Below, in pieces: positions 1 to 12,059 of a DNA stretch of 64,000 nucleotides. The notes below the pieces were generated by a model that saw nothing but the letters and a program-made list of their open reading frames with translations, ran no database searches and was not told the DNA's origin. How positions within the stretch are numbered: position 1 is the stretch's first letter; every line of letters begins with the position of its first letter. This stretch comes from Achatina immaculata (taxonomy: Eukaryota; Mollusca; Gastropoda; Stylommatophora; Achatinidae): contig CM019713.1 in the NCBI GenBank assembly GCA_009760885.1, forward strand, positions 4,705,531-4,769,530, in the 5' to 3' direction. A program made the translations under genes and the position numbers.

Positions 1-3000
1 CTTCTCCTGATCAACCAGCCAATGGATGCCCCAACATTTTACTCAAGGGCATGGCATACAAAATCAACACCAGATCTGGCATTCCACTCTCCAGATCTGA
101 AGTGGAACATTACACGTGAAGTTGGAAAACAACTTGGAGGTAGCGACCATCGACCAGTCTTCCTGACAATAGAAAATGAACTCCTTAACACCAGTAACCC
201 TCTCCCCAGATGGAACTATAAAAAAGCAAACTGGACAATGTACAGACATCGTACAGGTACCTTGGTGGGACAGCTGTCCATAGAAGGTAAGGATATTAAC
301 AGCATAGTGAAGGAATTCAATGCTTGTATCCTTCAGGCCGCTCGTGAAACCATTCCCAGAGGAGCTCGCATGGACTATAAACCATACTGGTCTAGTGAGC
401 TGGGAAAACTCCATGATGACGTGGAAGCAGCTCGAAAGCAAGCAGAAAATAGACCATGCCAAGAACACCACAATAATTACCAACATTCTAAGGCCAAATT
501 TCAGAGAGCAAAGCTGCAAGCCAGACGGGAAAGTTGGAGAGAGAAAACAGAGTCCCTAAACTTTGAAAAGGATGGAAGGAAACTGTGGAAACTAATCAAA
601 CAGTTAAATGATGAGAGTATTGGAAGAAGTACAAAGGTTACACTAATAGAGGATGGGAAAACTCTTACAGGTAAGCAGGTAGCAGATCACTTTGCTCGCA
701 TTTTTGCACAGGACTGCAACATTGATATCCATCCAGAGAAGGAGCGTACAGTGTGCATCGAGCCACAGAAAGAGGAGGAACAAGTCAGAAAAGTGGAGGT
801 CATGGATGCACCAATCACATGCAGTGAGTTAGACCTAGCAGTTAGTAAACTGAAACCACGGAAATCACCAGGACCAGATGGAGTGTCCAATGAAATGATC
901 AAGAACCTGGGAATGGCAGCAATGGGAAAGCTGTTGGATATTTTCAATATGTGCTGGAGCACAGGTAAGTTACCTCAGATCTGGAAGGAAGCAAGCATGG
1001 TACCACTGCTAAAACCAGGGAAAAACAGTGATACTGCCTCCAGCTACATGCCAATCAGTCTCACTAGCTGCCTATGCAAAACGATGGAACGCATCATTGA
1101 CCTGAGGCTAAAATGGTACCTAGAAAGTGAAAACCTTCTCGTTCCACAACAAGCAGGATTTAGGCAGTACTACAGTACGGAATCAAGTGACCTATCTCTC
1201 TCAAGAGATTGAGGATGCATTCCAAGAGAAAAACCTTGTACTAGCAGCGTGGATAGACCTGAAGAAAGCCTTTGATAAAGTATGGAAAAAAGGTCTGCTG
1301 TGGAAACTAAGAAACTGCAATGTGAATGGAAGACTGTACAACTGGATAAAGTCCTATTTACACAATAGAAGAGCTAGAGTAGTAATGGATGGACACAACA
1401 GCCAGAAAGTACTTCTGCGACACGGTGTACCACAAGGAGGAGTCCTTTCGCCTACACTATTCCTTGTATTCATTAATGACCTGGTCAAGGAACTTCCCTA
1501 TGGAATCAAAGCGGCACTGTATACAGATGATCTGGTCATGTGGTGTACAGATGAATATGCGACAGTTGCTACACAGAGACTCCAAAGAGCAGCAGACATC
1601 TTGACATCATGGACAAACAAATGGTGTGTAAGTATCAACACAGAGAAATCAAGTACCACTCTGTTCACCCTCTCATCTAAATAGAAAGCAGGTAAGATCT
1701 TCGTAAATGAAATACCCTTAAGGATGGACAACCAACCCACTTACTTAGGAGTGACTCTTGACTCAAAACTGACGTGGAAGCAACACATCAACAGTTCAGA
1801 AGCAAAAGCCAGAAGAAAACTAGCCATATTAAGAAAATTGAGTGGAACCACATGGGGAGCTAGTGAAAGAATCCTCAAGAATGTATATCAGCAAAGTATT
1901 CTACCACATTTAGAATATGGCTCAACATCTTGGTGCACAGCATCAAACACTACGCTGCATAATCTAGACAAGGTTCAAAATCAGTCACTACGGATTATCA
2001 CAGGTGCCATGAGGTCCACACCAATAGTAGAAATGCAGAAAATAGTTGGTGTTCAAGCGCTAAAGGAACGTAGAGACACAAAGGTCATGACCATGGGAGA
2101 AAAATTCCTTAGCTCTGTAAGCCATCCCCTGAAGGAGAGATTCAATAACTTGGCATTAGGACGGCTTAAAAGAAGCAGCTTCATTCATCAGGCCAAGCGT
2201 ATGCGTAAGCTGATACCTGACCTTCCAACTGTAGTCGCTCCATTATCATCTGTACCAGAGCATACACCATGGAAAGAAGCAGATTATACACAAATATCTA
2301 TTCAGACTGAAGTGAAAGGTGTGCAGAATGGTGAGATGCAGAGCAGTCTTGTAAGATCAACAGCCACACTTAGTGTTCTAGATGACAAATATCCATGTGA
2401 CACCTGGATACGTGTGTATACAGATGGATCTGCACATAATGCCATAAAGATGGAGGGGCAGGAGCATATATTGAATATCCAAACAACACCATTGACAAGA
2501 TTTCCATACCCACTGGTAAATACTGCAACAACTTTGATGCAGAAGTTAGGGCAATTATTGCTGCAGTTGAAAAACTATCAGACTCCAGAATTGATACATG
2601 TCCTGTAGTAATTCTCACAGATGCAAGATCAGTACTGGATGCTCTTCAGTGCAACAAACTACCAGCCTTAAGGATGCCTTGTCAAAAATTGGCTTACAAC
2701 ATGGAGTCACTTTGCAATGGATTCCCTCCCACTGTGGGATACCAGGCAATGAGAAAGCTGACCAACTGGCCAAAGAGGGCACTGAAATGGAGCAACCAGA
2801 CATACCAATCACTTATAATCAGAAGAAAAGCATGATAAAAACCTACAGGAAGCCACAAACACCACCACATGATGACTATCACATGCTAAACAGAAAGGAA
2901 CAAGTCACCATCTTCCGTCTCCGAAAAGGACACAGCCGACTCCGAAGTCATATGTATACAAAGTTTAAGGTTGGTACTACTAATCTATGTACATGTGCCC

Positions 3001-3205
3001 AGGTGCCCCAAACTGTGGAACATATCCTCCAGAACTGCATCAACTACGAGTCACTGAGAAATAATTACTGGCCCAGTGAAACCACTAAAGAAGATAAGCT
3101 CTATGGTTCCATACATGAATTATAAAAAACAGTGAAATTTATCCAAGAGACAGGACTGCAGATATAGACAGACAGTGCGAACGAAGAAGAAGAAGAAGAA
3201 GAATG
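1..3205 (+). mobile_element. RNase H-bearing LINE (I/Jockey-type), 3' part, decayed (family D)
   Basis: A non-LTR retrotransposon whose 5' end lies left of the window. In order: the end of the apurinic endonuclease (SDHRPVFLTIE near 160), the reverse transcriptase (KPRKSPGPDG near 855; LVPQQAGFRQ near 1140; motif A AWIDLKKAFDKVW near 1245; motif B HGVPQGGVLSP near 1420; motif C LYTDDLVMW near 1518), the thumb, RNase H, and a C-terminal zinc-like C-x-C-x8-H-x4-C motif near 2990. All four RNase H acidic blocks can be found (YTDGSA, DAEVRAI, LTDARSVLDAL, GNEKADQLA) but in different frames. Damage: a frameshift near 1160, an in-frame TAG at 1682-1684, and frameshifts near 2450 and 2650. The 3' end is GTGCGAACGAAGAAG plus a (GAA)n tail ending near 3202. 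Motif C normally reads YADD/FADD, so the T is unusual. Exact clade (I, Nimb or Jockey) is not resolved. Confidence 0.93.
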
Positions 3206-3685
3206 GCTCACACCAATGCGATATTACATATAAAATATGGGCCGTACTTATATGTAACTGTGAAAGTGGCCCTTTGATGTAAAAAGGGCTGGGCATCATT
3301 GTTCTAGACTACCTTCATATCGTCATCAACCTAACGACAGTATCTCTACATAAACTTTCCTCACATCTCTATCACCTGCTTTCTCTACCTCCCGGTCCTC
3401 ATTCAAGCTCTATCGACCTACAGGTAATGGTGACTTGTCATGAGCTATACCAAGGTATTATACACTGCCTATAAGTGAATTAATACCCAGAATATGGATG
3501 CACTATTTTTGGCACTGATAGTTAAGCTGAAGACATTAAACTAGTAGTGAATTTATGCAGGGTATCATTCTGCATCACATCTGACTGAGATGCTACCGTC
3601 TCTTTTAGGTGTTTAAAGCAATGTCTCCAGCAGAGCTGCACTTGTCTCTAATGTCTAGGTGTAAGGTGTTGGATTATAGATATCT
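3206..3685. other. No recognisable feature
   Basis: Mixed-composition sequence after the LINE tail. I see no coding, RNA or repeat signal. Confidence 0.5.
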
Positions 3686-3799
3686 AGATCAGACTACAAG
3701 GAAACCAACGACACTGATTGCTAATCACGGGGGAATTACAGAGATCCAGATCAGACTACAAGGAAACCAATGACACTGATTGCTAATCACGGGGGAATT
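3686..3799. repeat. Two-copy direct repeat, 62-bp period
   Basis: A ~52-bp segment beginning AGATCAGACTACAAGG occurs at 3686-3737 and again at 3748-3799 with one visible substitution (AACGAC against AATGAC). It is a local tandem duplication with no coding signal. Confidence 0.85.
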
Positions 3800-3906
3800 C
3801 ACGTTGAGGTCGAGAACAGAATAAGACGAGCCTGTAGTAAACAAGGAGAGAAAGGGAGAGAAATCCAGGTAGACAGGAAGAGAGTGTTGAAACACCGAGA
3901 TGATGA

Positions 3907-4141
3907 TTCTTCTTCTTCTTCGTTCGCTTCTACCACCAAAACCGCACTGTGATCCTACTGAATTTACGCCTGTGGTCCTCGTTAGGTCCCGTGGTCTCCT
4001 GTGTGGTCCAAAATAGACCACACGAGATCCACGAGAGGACCACAAGGGGTTCAGAGTATCACAGTGCTTTAGCCTGTATTCTTGGTGGGTCTCAGAAGCG
4101 GGATTGCGTGACACCGTTGTTTTCGTTGCACCAGTTTAGTC
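3907..4141 (-). mobile_element. SINE-like element S1, copy 1
   Basis: Nearly the same sequence as 60976-61175, where target duplications fix the ends. Read on the minus strand it starts CACTAAACTGG (4141 side) and ends GCGAACGAAGAAGAAG at the 3907 side, so the (CTT)n on the plus strand is its 3' tail. It carries ~30 bp absent from the other copy, containing a perfect hairpin (GTGTGGTC ... GACCACAC, about 4000-4022). No target duplication was recognised here because the right flank runs straight into a repeat cluster. Confidence 0.75.
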
Positions 4142-4410
4142 TAGGGTTGGACTTTCTCACCGGAAGACCTCGACGTGTTTAGGATATCAGAGCATCCCCT
4201 CTGGGTGAGAGGCGGTAGCCCACCCAGGCCAGAGTTGGACCTTCTCACCAGAAAACCTCGACGTGTTTTGAGATACCCGTGTATCACCGCCGGGTGAGAG
4301 GTGGTTGCCCATCCAGTCCAGAGTTGGACTTTCTCACCGGAAAACCTCAGCGTGATTAAGATACGCAAACATCCCCGCCGGGTGAGAGGTGGTTGCCTAT
4401 CTAGACTTCC
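4142..4410. repeat. Three ~89-bp imperfect tandem units
   Basis: Units share GTTGGACTTTCTCACCGG, then GACGTGTTT..., then CCGGGTGAGAGG..GG. They start near 4145, 4232 and 4321. Reading frames through them are by-products of the repeat. Confidence 0.75.
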
Positions 4411-4529
4411 CTGGTCCAGTGTCTCCGATTTCAGCATTTTAGGGTCGTGGCCGCTACCCTTCCTAGTTGTGACCAGGATGGAGCTTTTGTCCAGGAGGAC
4501 GAATCCTCGCCACTAGTGACTTCCACCCC

Positions 4530-5260
4530 CGGGTTGAGCCGGTTTAGGCATATTATCCCAGTATGGGCGTGTTTGGGACGTGACCGACCTCTAGAGCAGA
4601 GGTACTGTGACATGCATAGCCTTCAAGATTCACCCCTGATGTGAATATAATAATAATATAATATAATCCTGATGTGAGCCGGTTTAGGCAAAATTCACCA
4701 GTATGGGTGTATATCAGGCGTGACCGACCTCTAGAGCGGAGGTGGCATGACATGTCTAGCCATCATGTTCCACCCCTGGCGTGTGCCGGTTTAGGCATAT
4801 TTCACTAGTGTAGGTGTATTTCGAACGTGGCCGGCCTCTAGAGCAGAGGTGCCGTGGTATGTATAGCTCTCGCAGCGATACTACTGGACATACCGATTAA
4901 ACTTCACTTTATCCTTTCCACCACCTTTTCACATCGGCACCGCACAACAACCTTTATTTCTTTTCCGCATTTTCTTCCTTGACCGGGAGGAGCTTCACTC
5001 CACGCGCGGCATTCGAAGAGTCTCGCCAGCAGTGTCTTAACCTCTGAGACAAGCCGGTTCATGCATTTCACCCGATATGACTGCACTCAGGACGTGGCCG
5101 ACCTCCAGACCAGAGGTGCCGTGACTTGACTTCGCTTTATCCTTTCTACCACCTTTTCCGCAGTGATGCTGCGCGGCAACCCCATGTGCACCTTTCCTCA
5201 TTGGCCGGGAGGAACACCGCTCCACGCACGGCAGCTGAAGAATCTCGCCAACAGCGGCAG
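4530..5260. repeat. Interleaved complex repeat cluster
   Basis: A unit with AGCCGGTTTAGGCA, then GTATGGGTGTA, then GACCTCTAGAGC.GAGGT is repeated near 4535, 4678, 4785 and (diverged) 5053. A second unit (CTTTATCCTTTCCACCACC to ...GAAGAGTCTCGCC) occurs at about 4905-5030 and again at 5133-5250. Together with copy 1 of S1 just upstream this looks like a tandemly amplified compound repeat. No gene is supported. Confidence 0.65.
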
Positions 5261-5599
5261 ATGAGCTACCAAACGTGCCACTCATCTACCCTAAGTATAT
5301 GGTTTTCAGGCGCCAGATATTCGCCCTCGCCCCTTCTCCTGTCAGTTTAAACAGTTCTGCCACGGGAAGGCCAGGAGCTGGACTTGACTGCCAGAGGCTG
5401 TTTGAGACGCAATAACAGTCCTTAGAACCACCGAGATGATGAAAGCTGTACCGGACGACGGCCAACAAGGGAAGTCTACGTGGTTCAGACGACTGTCGCA
5501 GACTAGGGAGAAGAATGTCAACCTCCCGTGTTAAGGTAGCTGAAGGACAGCCGGGAAGTATTCCTGACACTGACAACTGGTAAGCTGTGGTGTCAGTGA

Positions 5600-5742
5600 A
5601 CAACATACGTGTGATGTCAGGTCTTGATCATGAAATGATGTGTCAGTGAACAAGATAACATATGATGTCAGGTCTTCGTCATGAAATGATGTGTCAGTGA
5701 ACATGATAACATATGATGTCAGGTCTTCGTCATGAAATGCGT
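5600..5742. repeat. ~55-bp tandem repeat, ~2.7 copies
   Basis: The unit is built on GTGTCAGTGAACA..ATA...ATGATGTCAGGTCTTCGTCATGAAATGA, repeated at about 5600, 5638 and 5690. Confidence 0.75.
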
Positions 5743-6047
5743 TCTACGGGGACTTGGTTGAGCTATCAACGAGGTCACGGCAGTAGCCGTTGGCTGTCGT
5801 ATGAACTGGACAATTAGTGAACTGACAATTATTCTTATGTGGACGTATGTATGGCCCGGCTACGTAGACGCCATGAAATTTAACTCTTATGTCTCCTGTA
5901 CATAAGTTCACTACAGCTGCTGTATCGCTGAAAATACTGGTTATCGGAGTGCGTGCTGGTTATCTGAGTGTACTGGTTATCTGAATGTGCTGAGTGTGCA
6001 GCTTGAGACCCTGAGTGAGGCTAAATGTGGGAATACCAAGCCGTAGA
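5743..6047. other. No recognisable feature
   Basis: No coding or RNA signal. A short CTGGTTATC motif recurs near 5937-5975. Confidence 0.45.
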
Positions 6048-6480
6048 TTCTGGGTAAGATGTCATGCTTGCCAATGTTCTAATATAGAACGATCACTACA
6101 CAGGAAGATCCTATAAGAGGAGTAAGCTAAAGATCCTGGGTAAGATGTGATGCTAGCCTATGTTCTAATATAGAACAATCACTACACAGGACGATCCTAC
6201 AAGAGCAACAAGCAATTGATTCTGGGGTAAGATGTGATGCTTGCCCATGTTCTAATATAGAACGATCACTACACAGGACGATCCTACAAGAGCAACAAGC
6301 AATTGATTCTGGGGTAAGATGTGATGCTTGCCCATGTTCTAATATAGAACGATCACTACACAGGACGATCCTACAAGAGCAACAAGCAATTGATCCTGAG
6401 TAAGACGTAATTCTTGCCCATGTTCTAATATAGAACAATCACTACACAGAAGAATCCTACAAAAAGTAGAGCCTGGGTAA
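6048..6480. repeat. 87-bp minisatellite, ~5 copies
   Basis: The unit includes GGGTAAGATGTGATGCTTGCC, ATGTTCTAATATAGAACGATC and CAGGACGATCCTACAAGAGC. The inner TCTAATATAGA is palindromic. 87 is a multiple of 3, so the minus strand shows an open 29-residue repeat (6127-6438), which I read as an artefact. The third and fourth units are nearly identical and the edges are more diverged. Confidence 0.85.
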
Positions 6481-6944
6481 AGGAGGGCGGTTTCCCAAAG
6501 ACAGAACGACACACTATACAGGAGGATCCTACACAGGACCGGTCGTCGCTGTTTTTATCCCGAATGCTACTGAAGGCTTTCCTTTCTGCCCAGAGACGAT
6601 GATGCTGATGATGATAATGACTGTCACAGAATAAAAGGTAATCTCGAACTAAGTTGGTAGGAAAATACAACAGGGAGGAATCATTACATGATGGGCTATA
6701 CTCTTGAATCGCCATAGTGCAAACTGTTGACGTTAAATTGTTGACTTTAAAAACACGTAAAGGCTAGTAACCAAGTAAGCATATAGTAGATAGGGAGGCT
6801 GGATAAGGAAGATAGTTTAGTCAAGTCCAGTTAAGCCATCTGCTCCAAGAGTTCAGTCCAGGGTCAGCAGTCGGCAGTCAAGAATCAGATCACTGGGACA
6901 AACGAGCTTCAGATTCAATTCGTACATGACTCGGGTGTATTTTA
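6481..6944. other. No recognisable feature
   Basis: Apart from a short GATGATG run near 6598, I see nothing. Confidence 0.4.
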
Positions 6945-7206
6945 ATGTCATACTCTGATGTCGTGGACTTCTCTATCTGATGTCGTGGTCTTCTCTATCT
7001 TGGCCGTCCTTACAGTTGTGACTCTGGGATTTTTAAAAAATCTCATACTTGAATGTCATGGTCTTCTCTATCTTGGATGCCCTTGCTGTTCTGACTCTGG
7101 AGGAGATTTTTTTTTAAAATAATGTCATACCTTGATTTCGTGGTCCTATCTGTCTTGGCTGTCCTTACAGTTGTGACTCATATTGATGATGATGATGATG
7201 ATGATG
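6945..7206. repeat. Three ~90-bp diverged units followed by (GAT)n
   Basis: A unit containing TGTCGTGGTCTTCTCTATCTTGG...CCTTACAGTTGTGACTCTGG recurs near 6955, 7055 and 7135. A (GATGAT) run follows at 7182-7206. Confidence 0.65.
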
Positions 7207-7902
7207 ACTGTCAAAGCACATGGTAGCGTAAAGATAATCCATCAAGAAGACCTAAGAAAATATGCTATTAACTACACGCTGAAGCGATCAACTTCATAAA
7301 CAAATATCAATACTCTTCCCTCACGGTGAATTGCCTCTTCATACGCTCCACCACGACGGCGGACCAAAAAAAAAAATTACATCCTTCCCGACTTCCTAAG
7401 CCTTTTCACAGTTTTGATATTCCGTAGACAAAAAGGGATTCTCTGACAACAAAAAAATCATCAGGCTCCTCTTACTTCCCCGCACATTCATGCGCGCTTA
7501 TGTCTAGACTAAGTTAACCTGATATTTGACACTTAAGCCAACTCTGACATGTCCTGGGCGGGAGGGCAGCTTCCTTCCACCCACCCACCCCATTCTCCTC
7601 CACCTTTACGGGAAAGCAGACAACGGCTGGCATAACTGAATTAGCTTTTCGTAATTACAATTGATTTTTCTCTCGATGGGTTGCCCCTTGAAGACATCAG
7701 AAGTGGAAGGACTATTTTCTTCATGGGTGCCTCTTGAAGGAAACCATCTGTCTAAGAAAGTCTGATAACATTTTTCTTACACTTATTTGTCCACTGTTCT
7801 CTTTCCTATTAAGCTATATTTTCACAATTCACACCGGTTGTCTGTGTGTTAATAAAGGGGAAATCATTTCACGTAAATATATGGAATTCTTACTTCCTAC
7901 AT
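7207..7902. other. No recognisable feature
   Basis: AT-rich to mixed sequence. The ORF-like stretch at 7734-7919 has no family signature. Confidence 0.4.
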
Positions 7903-8525
7903 CCTTCCCTTGCCATTAAACGTCACATAGGGCTCGGATGGTAGTTTGCCAAGTTTTCCTGTGTTCGGCGAGCTTTTCAACCTCGTCAAGGGATTTTATG
8001 CCTACTAATTTGGCCTCTTTTAACAGTGTCCTCTTTAGAGTTTCATGTGGCCAACCTCTTTTTCTTTGGCCTGTTGTGTTCCACTTGATACCTTGTTTTG
8101 GGATTCTCTGATTGTTTCCTCACATCATGTGACCGATATACGTCCATCTCCTTTTCCTGATCACCCCATGAGACAGGTTGTTGTTCGCTCGTCTGCCCTA
8201 AGTCTGCATTGTTCTTGAATTCGTTCCACTTCATACCAAGTATTTTCCTTAGGCATTTGTTTTCAAAAGCGTCTAATTTGTTGTCTGTTTCTTTAGTTGT
8301 TTTCCAGCTTTCGCATGCATAAATGAGAGTGGATATTACATTTGATTTGAATAATCTTATCTTCGTTTTTTTTTATTCATTACCTTTCAGTGCCATTTGT
8401 TCTCAAGATTATTGAAGATCAATGCTGCTTTTCCAATTCTAACTTCCTTTCTGGTGTCTCCATCCTGGTCTATGTAGCTGCCGATGTATGCAACTTGGGT
8501 TACTTCTTCAACAACTGTTCTGAAA
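7903..8525 (-). mobile_element. RTE-like LINE (family A), 3' end
   Basis: On the minus strand this matches the C-terminal coding region seen at 59250-59880: VEEVTQVAYIGSYIDQDGDTR, then SNVISTLIYACESWKTTKET, then the KILGMKWNEFKNN region, then GHMM..QSENPKT and KSLDEVEKLAEH, ending CCTATGTGACGTTTAATGGCAAGGG. It is interrupted by several indels and stops. The 5' end is truncated near 8525. No clear target duplication found. Confidence 0.88.
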
Positions 8526-8995
8526 TTACTATGCCAAAATTCATGCTATCACAAACGTTTTAAAAAATTGCATACTTGTACATCCTGAAGTTCATTAACG
8601 GCTTTTGTCGCAAAATCCAATTTACTATGACATTATTAAGTCACATCGTTGCTTTTATCTTTCATTAAATTTTCACTGAGCGTTCTTTCCTTTGTCTCCT
8701 GAGTATATCTCTGGTCTTCTTGGTTGTTCAATAACTTAGTCTCATTCGTCTCTTAATATTCCTCAGCTATGCTCATCTTCTACTTGCCTGACTTCAGATC
8801 TTTGGCCTGGCCTGATTTCTATTATCCTGCTATGCATCTCGAAATGCTCAGATATATCTTGTCATTTCCTGCCCTCTTTTCCTCTAAAGGAGACATATAG
8901 CCGCGAGAAAAACTGCTTTGCTATTCATTCAACCAGCGATATTAAGGATTAAAGTGACAATGTCTCTGCGGCCTTTTAAGTATATCTCTCTACAG
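8526..8995. other. No recognisable feature
   Basis: AT-rich sequence with no coding signal or repeat. Confidence 0.4.
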
Positions 8996-9460
8996 TGAGA
9001 GGAAGAGAGAAACACAGAGAAAAGTCACAGAAAGGGAAAGAGAGATAGAGACAGAGAGAAACAAAGATAGAGAGACAAAGAGGGATAAAGAGAGAGAGAG
9101 ATACAGAGAAAGAACGAGACAGACTGACAAAGAGAGAAAGTATGAGAGAGACAGAGAAAGAACGAGACAGACTGACAAAGAGAGAAAGAGGGAGGGAGAG
9201 AGTGATAAAGAGAAAGAACGAGACAGACTGACAAAGAGAGAAAGAGCGAGAGAGACAGAGAAAGAACGAGACAGACTGACAAAGAGAGAAAGAGTGAGAG
9301 AGACAGACAGTGAGAGAGACAAAGTGAGAGAGACAAACAGAGAGAAAGGTAGACTGACAAAGAGAGAAAGAGTGAGAGAGACAGACAGTGAGAGAGACAA
9401 AGTGAGAGAGACAAACAGAGAGAAAGGTAGACAGACACAGAGAGAGAGAGAGAGAGACTG
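8996..9460. repeat. GA-rich satellite with ~42-bp higher-order units
   Basis: Purine-rich on the plus strand. Inside it a longer unit (GAGAGACAGAGAAAGAACG then AGACAGACTGACAAAGAGAGAAAG) recurs about five times between 9100 and 9300, and a second pair of ~78-bp units spans 9290-9430. The minus strand reads as Ser/Leu/Phe-rich ORFs in all frames, which are not genes. Confidence 0.9.
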
Positions 9461-9580
9461 TTTCAATTATTAGCCGATGATTAAACATACTATTTAGTCG
9501 ACAACAAAAACAAAGTAATCCAAAAGCAGAGTCTTCACGTGTCAGTAACAACTATCCCAGCCAAGTAACACATGATCTAC

Positions 9581-9605
9581 GGGGGGGGGGGGGGGGGGGG
9601 GGGGG
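9581..9605. repeat. Poly-G run (~25 nt)
   Basis: Uninterrupted G tract after TACG. It is one of many homopolymeric G or C runs in the window. Confidence 0.95.
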
Positions 9606-9939
9606 AGAACCAAAAGATTCCGCAGATCTTATCTGTCAAAGATAACGCAGAGATAACCATTACTTATACACAGGACCACTATCCTCACAGCTTCACTACA
9701 CTTATCTCAAGTACAGTGAAGTGCTATTGTCGCATTAGTCACTGTTTCCTGTTACGAAGCGTCAATTTCGAGCTTTCTTCTTGTGCGCCTTGTAAACAAA
9801 AGTCACGGAGTCACGGGACATACTTAGGCGTGAACGTTTCTTCCACGCTTGTTGTCATTACAAATCCGGCTGCTTGGGGGCTCTTGTCCTTCGGCTCAGT
9901 GCGAAGTATGGGTATCTGAAATTACTTCTCAGTTCTTCT
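9606..9939. other. No recognisable feature
   Basis: No family signature on either strand. Confidence 0.4.
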
Positions 9940-10545
9940 TCTGCGTTCCATGTTTGTTCGAGAACCTGATCCCTGCCGACATGGCAAGGCTCGTGGTCCT
10001 CTCCAGATCCTGAGAGAAGCCCCAAAGCTTTTGCCCCAAGCTTGTGTCCTCTGGCCATTTTCAGTATTTCATTTCCCTTACCGACAGCAAGTCTATCATA
10101 CAAAGTCTGCTGTCGCCAAAAGAGCGACCAGAAAGAGACAAATGCAAATACTTCGAACGATCCCACAGGATAAAAAAGTGGTCCTGGTTCAGTGGATCCC
10201 CTGACACTGTGGTCTTTTTGGGAAAAAGAAGAAGTTGACCGACGTGCCAAATCTGGTAGCTGGCAATTACAACATCATCCCGTCCCAAACAGGGAAGGCA
10301 AAACTGTATTGAAACAGTACAGGAAGCTATGGGCTGACCAGCACAACCCACCATCTAACGGTCAGACACAACAACTCTCTCGTCAAGAACAAACCACTAA
10401 TATTCAGATTACGCACAGGACACTGCCGACTGTGAGCACACATGTACCATCCCAGCTTGTCATATACCACTGAAAGCACATGCGAGGCAGGCATCCAGAC
10501 TCCGGAGCTTACCTTGCAGCTCTGTCCCCTCTGCCAAAAAAAAAA
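9940..10545 (+). mobile_element. RNase H LINE fragment (second family-D-like element)
   Basis: Frame-broken remains of the 3' coding region. Visible are SLTDSKSIIQSLLSP (RNase H, near 10070), VQWIP / DRRAKSGS (near 10190-10260), LWADQHNPPSNGQTQQLSRQ (near 10330), ITHRTLPTVSTHV (near 10410) and a degraded Cys/His end (ACEAGIQTPE..LQLCPLC, near 10480-10535). It ends in an A-run and AAAT repeats. The sequence differs from the copy at 1-3205, so it is a separate family or an old copy. Confidence 0.75.
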
Positions 10546-10613
10546 AAAAAATAAATAAATAAAAGCTTGAACAGTATGAAACAGGAAGCTGCACTGGATG
10601 ACAACTTTGAGTG

Positions 10614-11050
10614 CTTGTACGAACTCCCTGTACCTGCGAGCTGTTGTTCTTTGCAGCCGATGCTGTAGAGGTGTTAAGGCACTGCATCGTATCGGCGTGG
10701 GAGCGGGTTATTGCAGCTACTTTTTTATGTCGGGCATTGTACCCGAGCACTGTTAAACAGATGAGGGTATGCAATGCTTCTTTAGCACACTCCACTACCA
10801 TGGGGACTATGGCGATCCCTGCCCCGATAGCCTGGCTAGGCCTGTTAGTGGGGGTACCACAGAGAGGTGGGGCAGGGTCTTGGTCAGCTATGGTTCGCTA
10901 ACCCTGACTCTAGCATATCAGCTATGGGTGGCTGACTGCCTCATCGGACAGGCGTCTTCACTCCCCAGCTTTGAGGTACAAAATACTACATACTGTATCC
11001 GGACAATAAATACAGTCATCTGAGGCTAGGAACCACGGAACATAGAAGAA
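10614..11050 (+). repeat. Dispersed repeat R1, copy a
   Basis: Shares blocks with six other loci: CCGATGCTGTAGAGGTG, GGGAGCGGGTTATTGCAGC, TGCAATGCTTCTTTAGCA, CCATGGGGACTATGGCGAT, GGTGGGGCAGGGTCTTGG and GGTTCGCTAACCCTGAC. The 3' end reads GACAATAAATACAG, CTGAGGCTAGGAACC, ACATAGAAGAA, and matches the end of copy d. It follows an RNase H LINE fragment directly. Confidence 0.85.
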
Positions 11051-11775
11051 ATGTTTCCTTGTTTGGTACAGGATTACTTCTGTTTTGACGAAAAGAAATA
11101 AGACAGGTTCTGATGTTCGCAAAGATCAGACAATCAAACAGATGATGGTTTATGGCTTCATATGGTTTATCTGTAAAGATGGCATGGGGGAAGATGGAGA
11201 AGCAATATTCTTTTTGACGTAATGGTTCAGCAATATGAATGCAGTACACATATTAAATATTGTGCTTTTTTTTTCTTCTCAAACTGTTGTGTTATCTTTG
11301 GATTGTAGAAGTGATTTTTTTAAATCCTTCCCTTCCTGGCCCATCTATTAGTTTAATAATAAAATATACTCGTATGACTGTCTTTAAAGTATACGTTTCT
11401 ACTTTGTCTAGGATTCCTTCTTATCAAATACGTTTGCCTCAAGATTTCATCATCGTGTGAGCGCCAGGGTTTCCCTGCAATGTTGTGATAGTAAGTTAGA
11501 AACAATGAATTCAGGTTTGTTGCAGCTGTCCCCAATGCCTGCAGAACCGATTTTGAATCAGTGAAGAGTACTACTACATTTCATGTTATCGGGACGAAAA
11601 AAAAAAAGAATACTCTGAAAGCGACAGATAGAAACATTTTAAAATGGACAAAATAACAGAAATATCATCCACTAATGAGAATAATGGATCTTTCTGTAAT
11701 CGCGAGCTAGGTCTTGGTATTTGATGAAACTATGAAACTATACATAGACTTGGATCAGCCTGGAAAATATCTAAG
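11051..11775. other. No recognisable feature
   Basis: AT-rich sequence without repeat or coding signature. Confidence 0.4.
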
Positions 11776-11782
11776 TACTTAC

Positions 11783-11921
11783 GTTGCAATGGGTCATTCA
11801 CTAGCCAGGGACGTCTAGTCAAATAAGCTTTCTCAAGAAACTCTACCACATGGGAGAAAACATCGGCCTGTATCCCCCCAGAGCCCGGGGCTGCGGTAGC
11901 ATGGGCTGTTTTCTGCAGCAC
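11783..11921 (-). other. Possible exon (unassigned)
   Basis: On the minus strand an open stretch including DVFSHVVEFLEKAYLTRRP and WLVNDPLQ ends exactly at a consensus splice donor (CAAC|GTAAGTAC, donor GT at 11782-11781). A CAG that could serve as acceptor lies upstream, but its pyrimidine tract is weak. I do not recognise the protein. It could belong to an unrecognised nested gene or be chance. Confidence 0.25.
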
Positions 11922-12059
11922 GTTGAGGAGATAACCTTGGCAAGCTCGGCATTACTACCCCTTCATGACAAAGAAAACTCATCTCTACAAAAGCTCCACT
12001 AGAAGCAGGAAGTACTCTTCCTGAAATCCATACGCGAGTGAGAAACTCGGACAAATGTT

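Noticed and set aside
3725..4114. Minus-strand ORF with an SVGSQCGFGGRSERRRRR end
   Set aside because: It recurs at 60873-61244 as part of SINE S1, and RRRRR is the (GAA)n tail.
8976..9551. Long minus-strand ORFs rich in Ser, Leu and Phe
   Set aside because: They are translations of the GA-rich repeat, open in several frames at once, with no start, splice or domain context.
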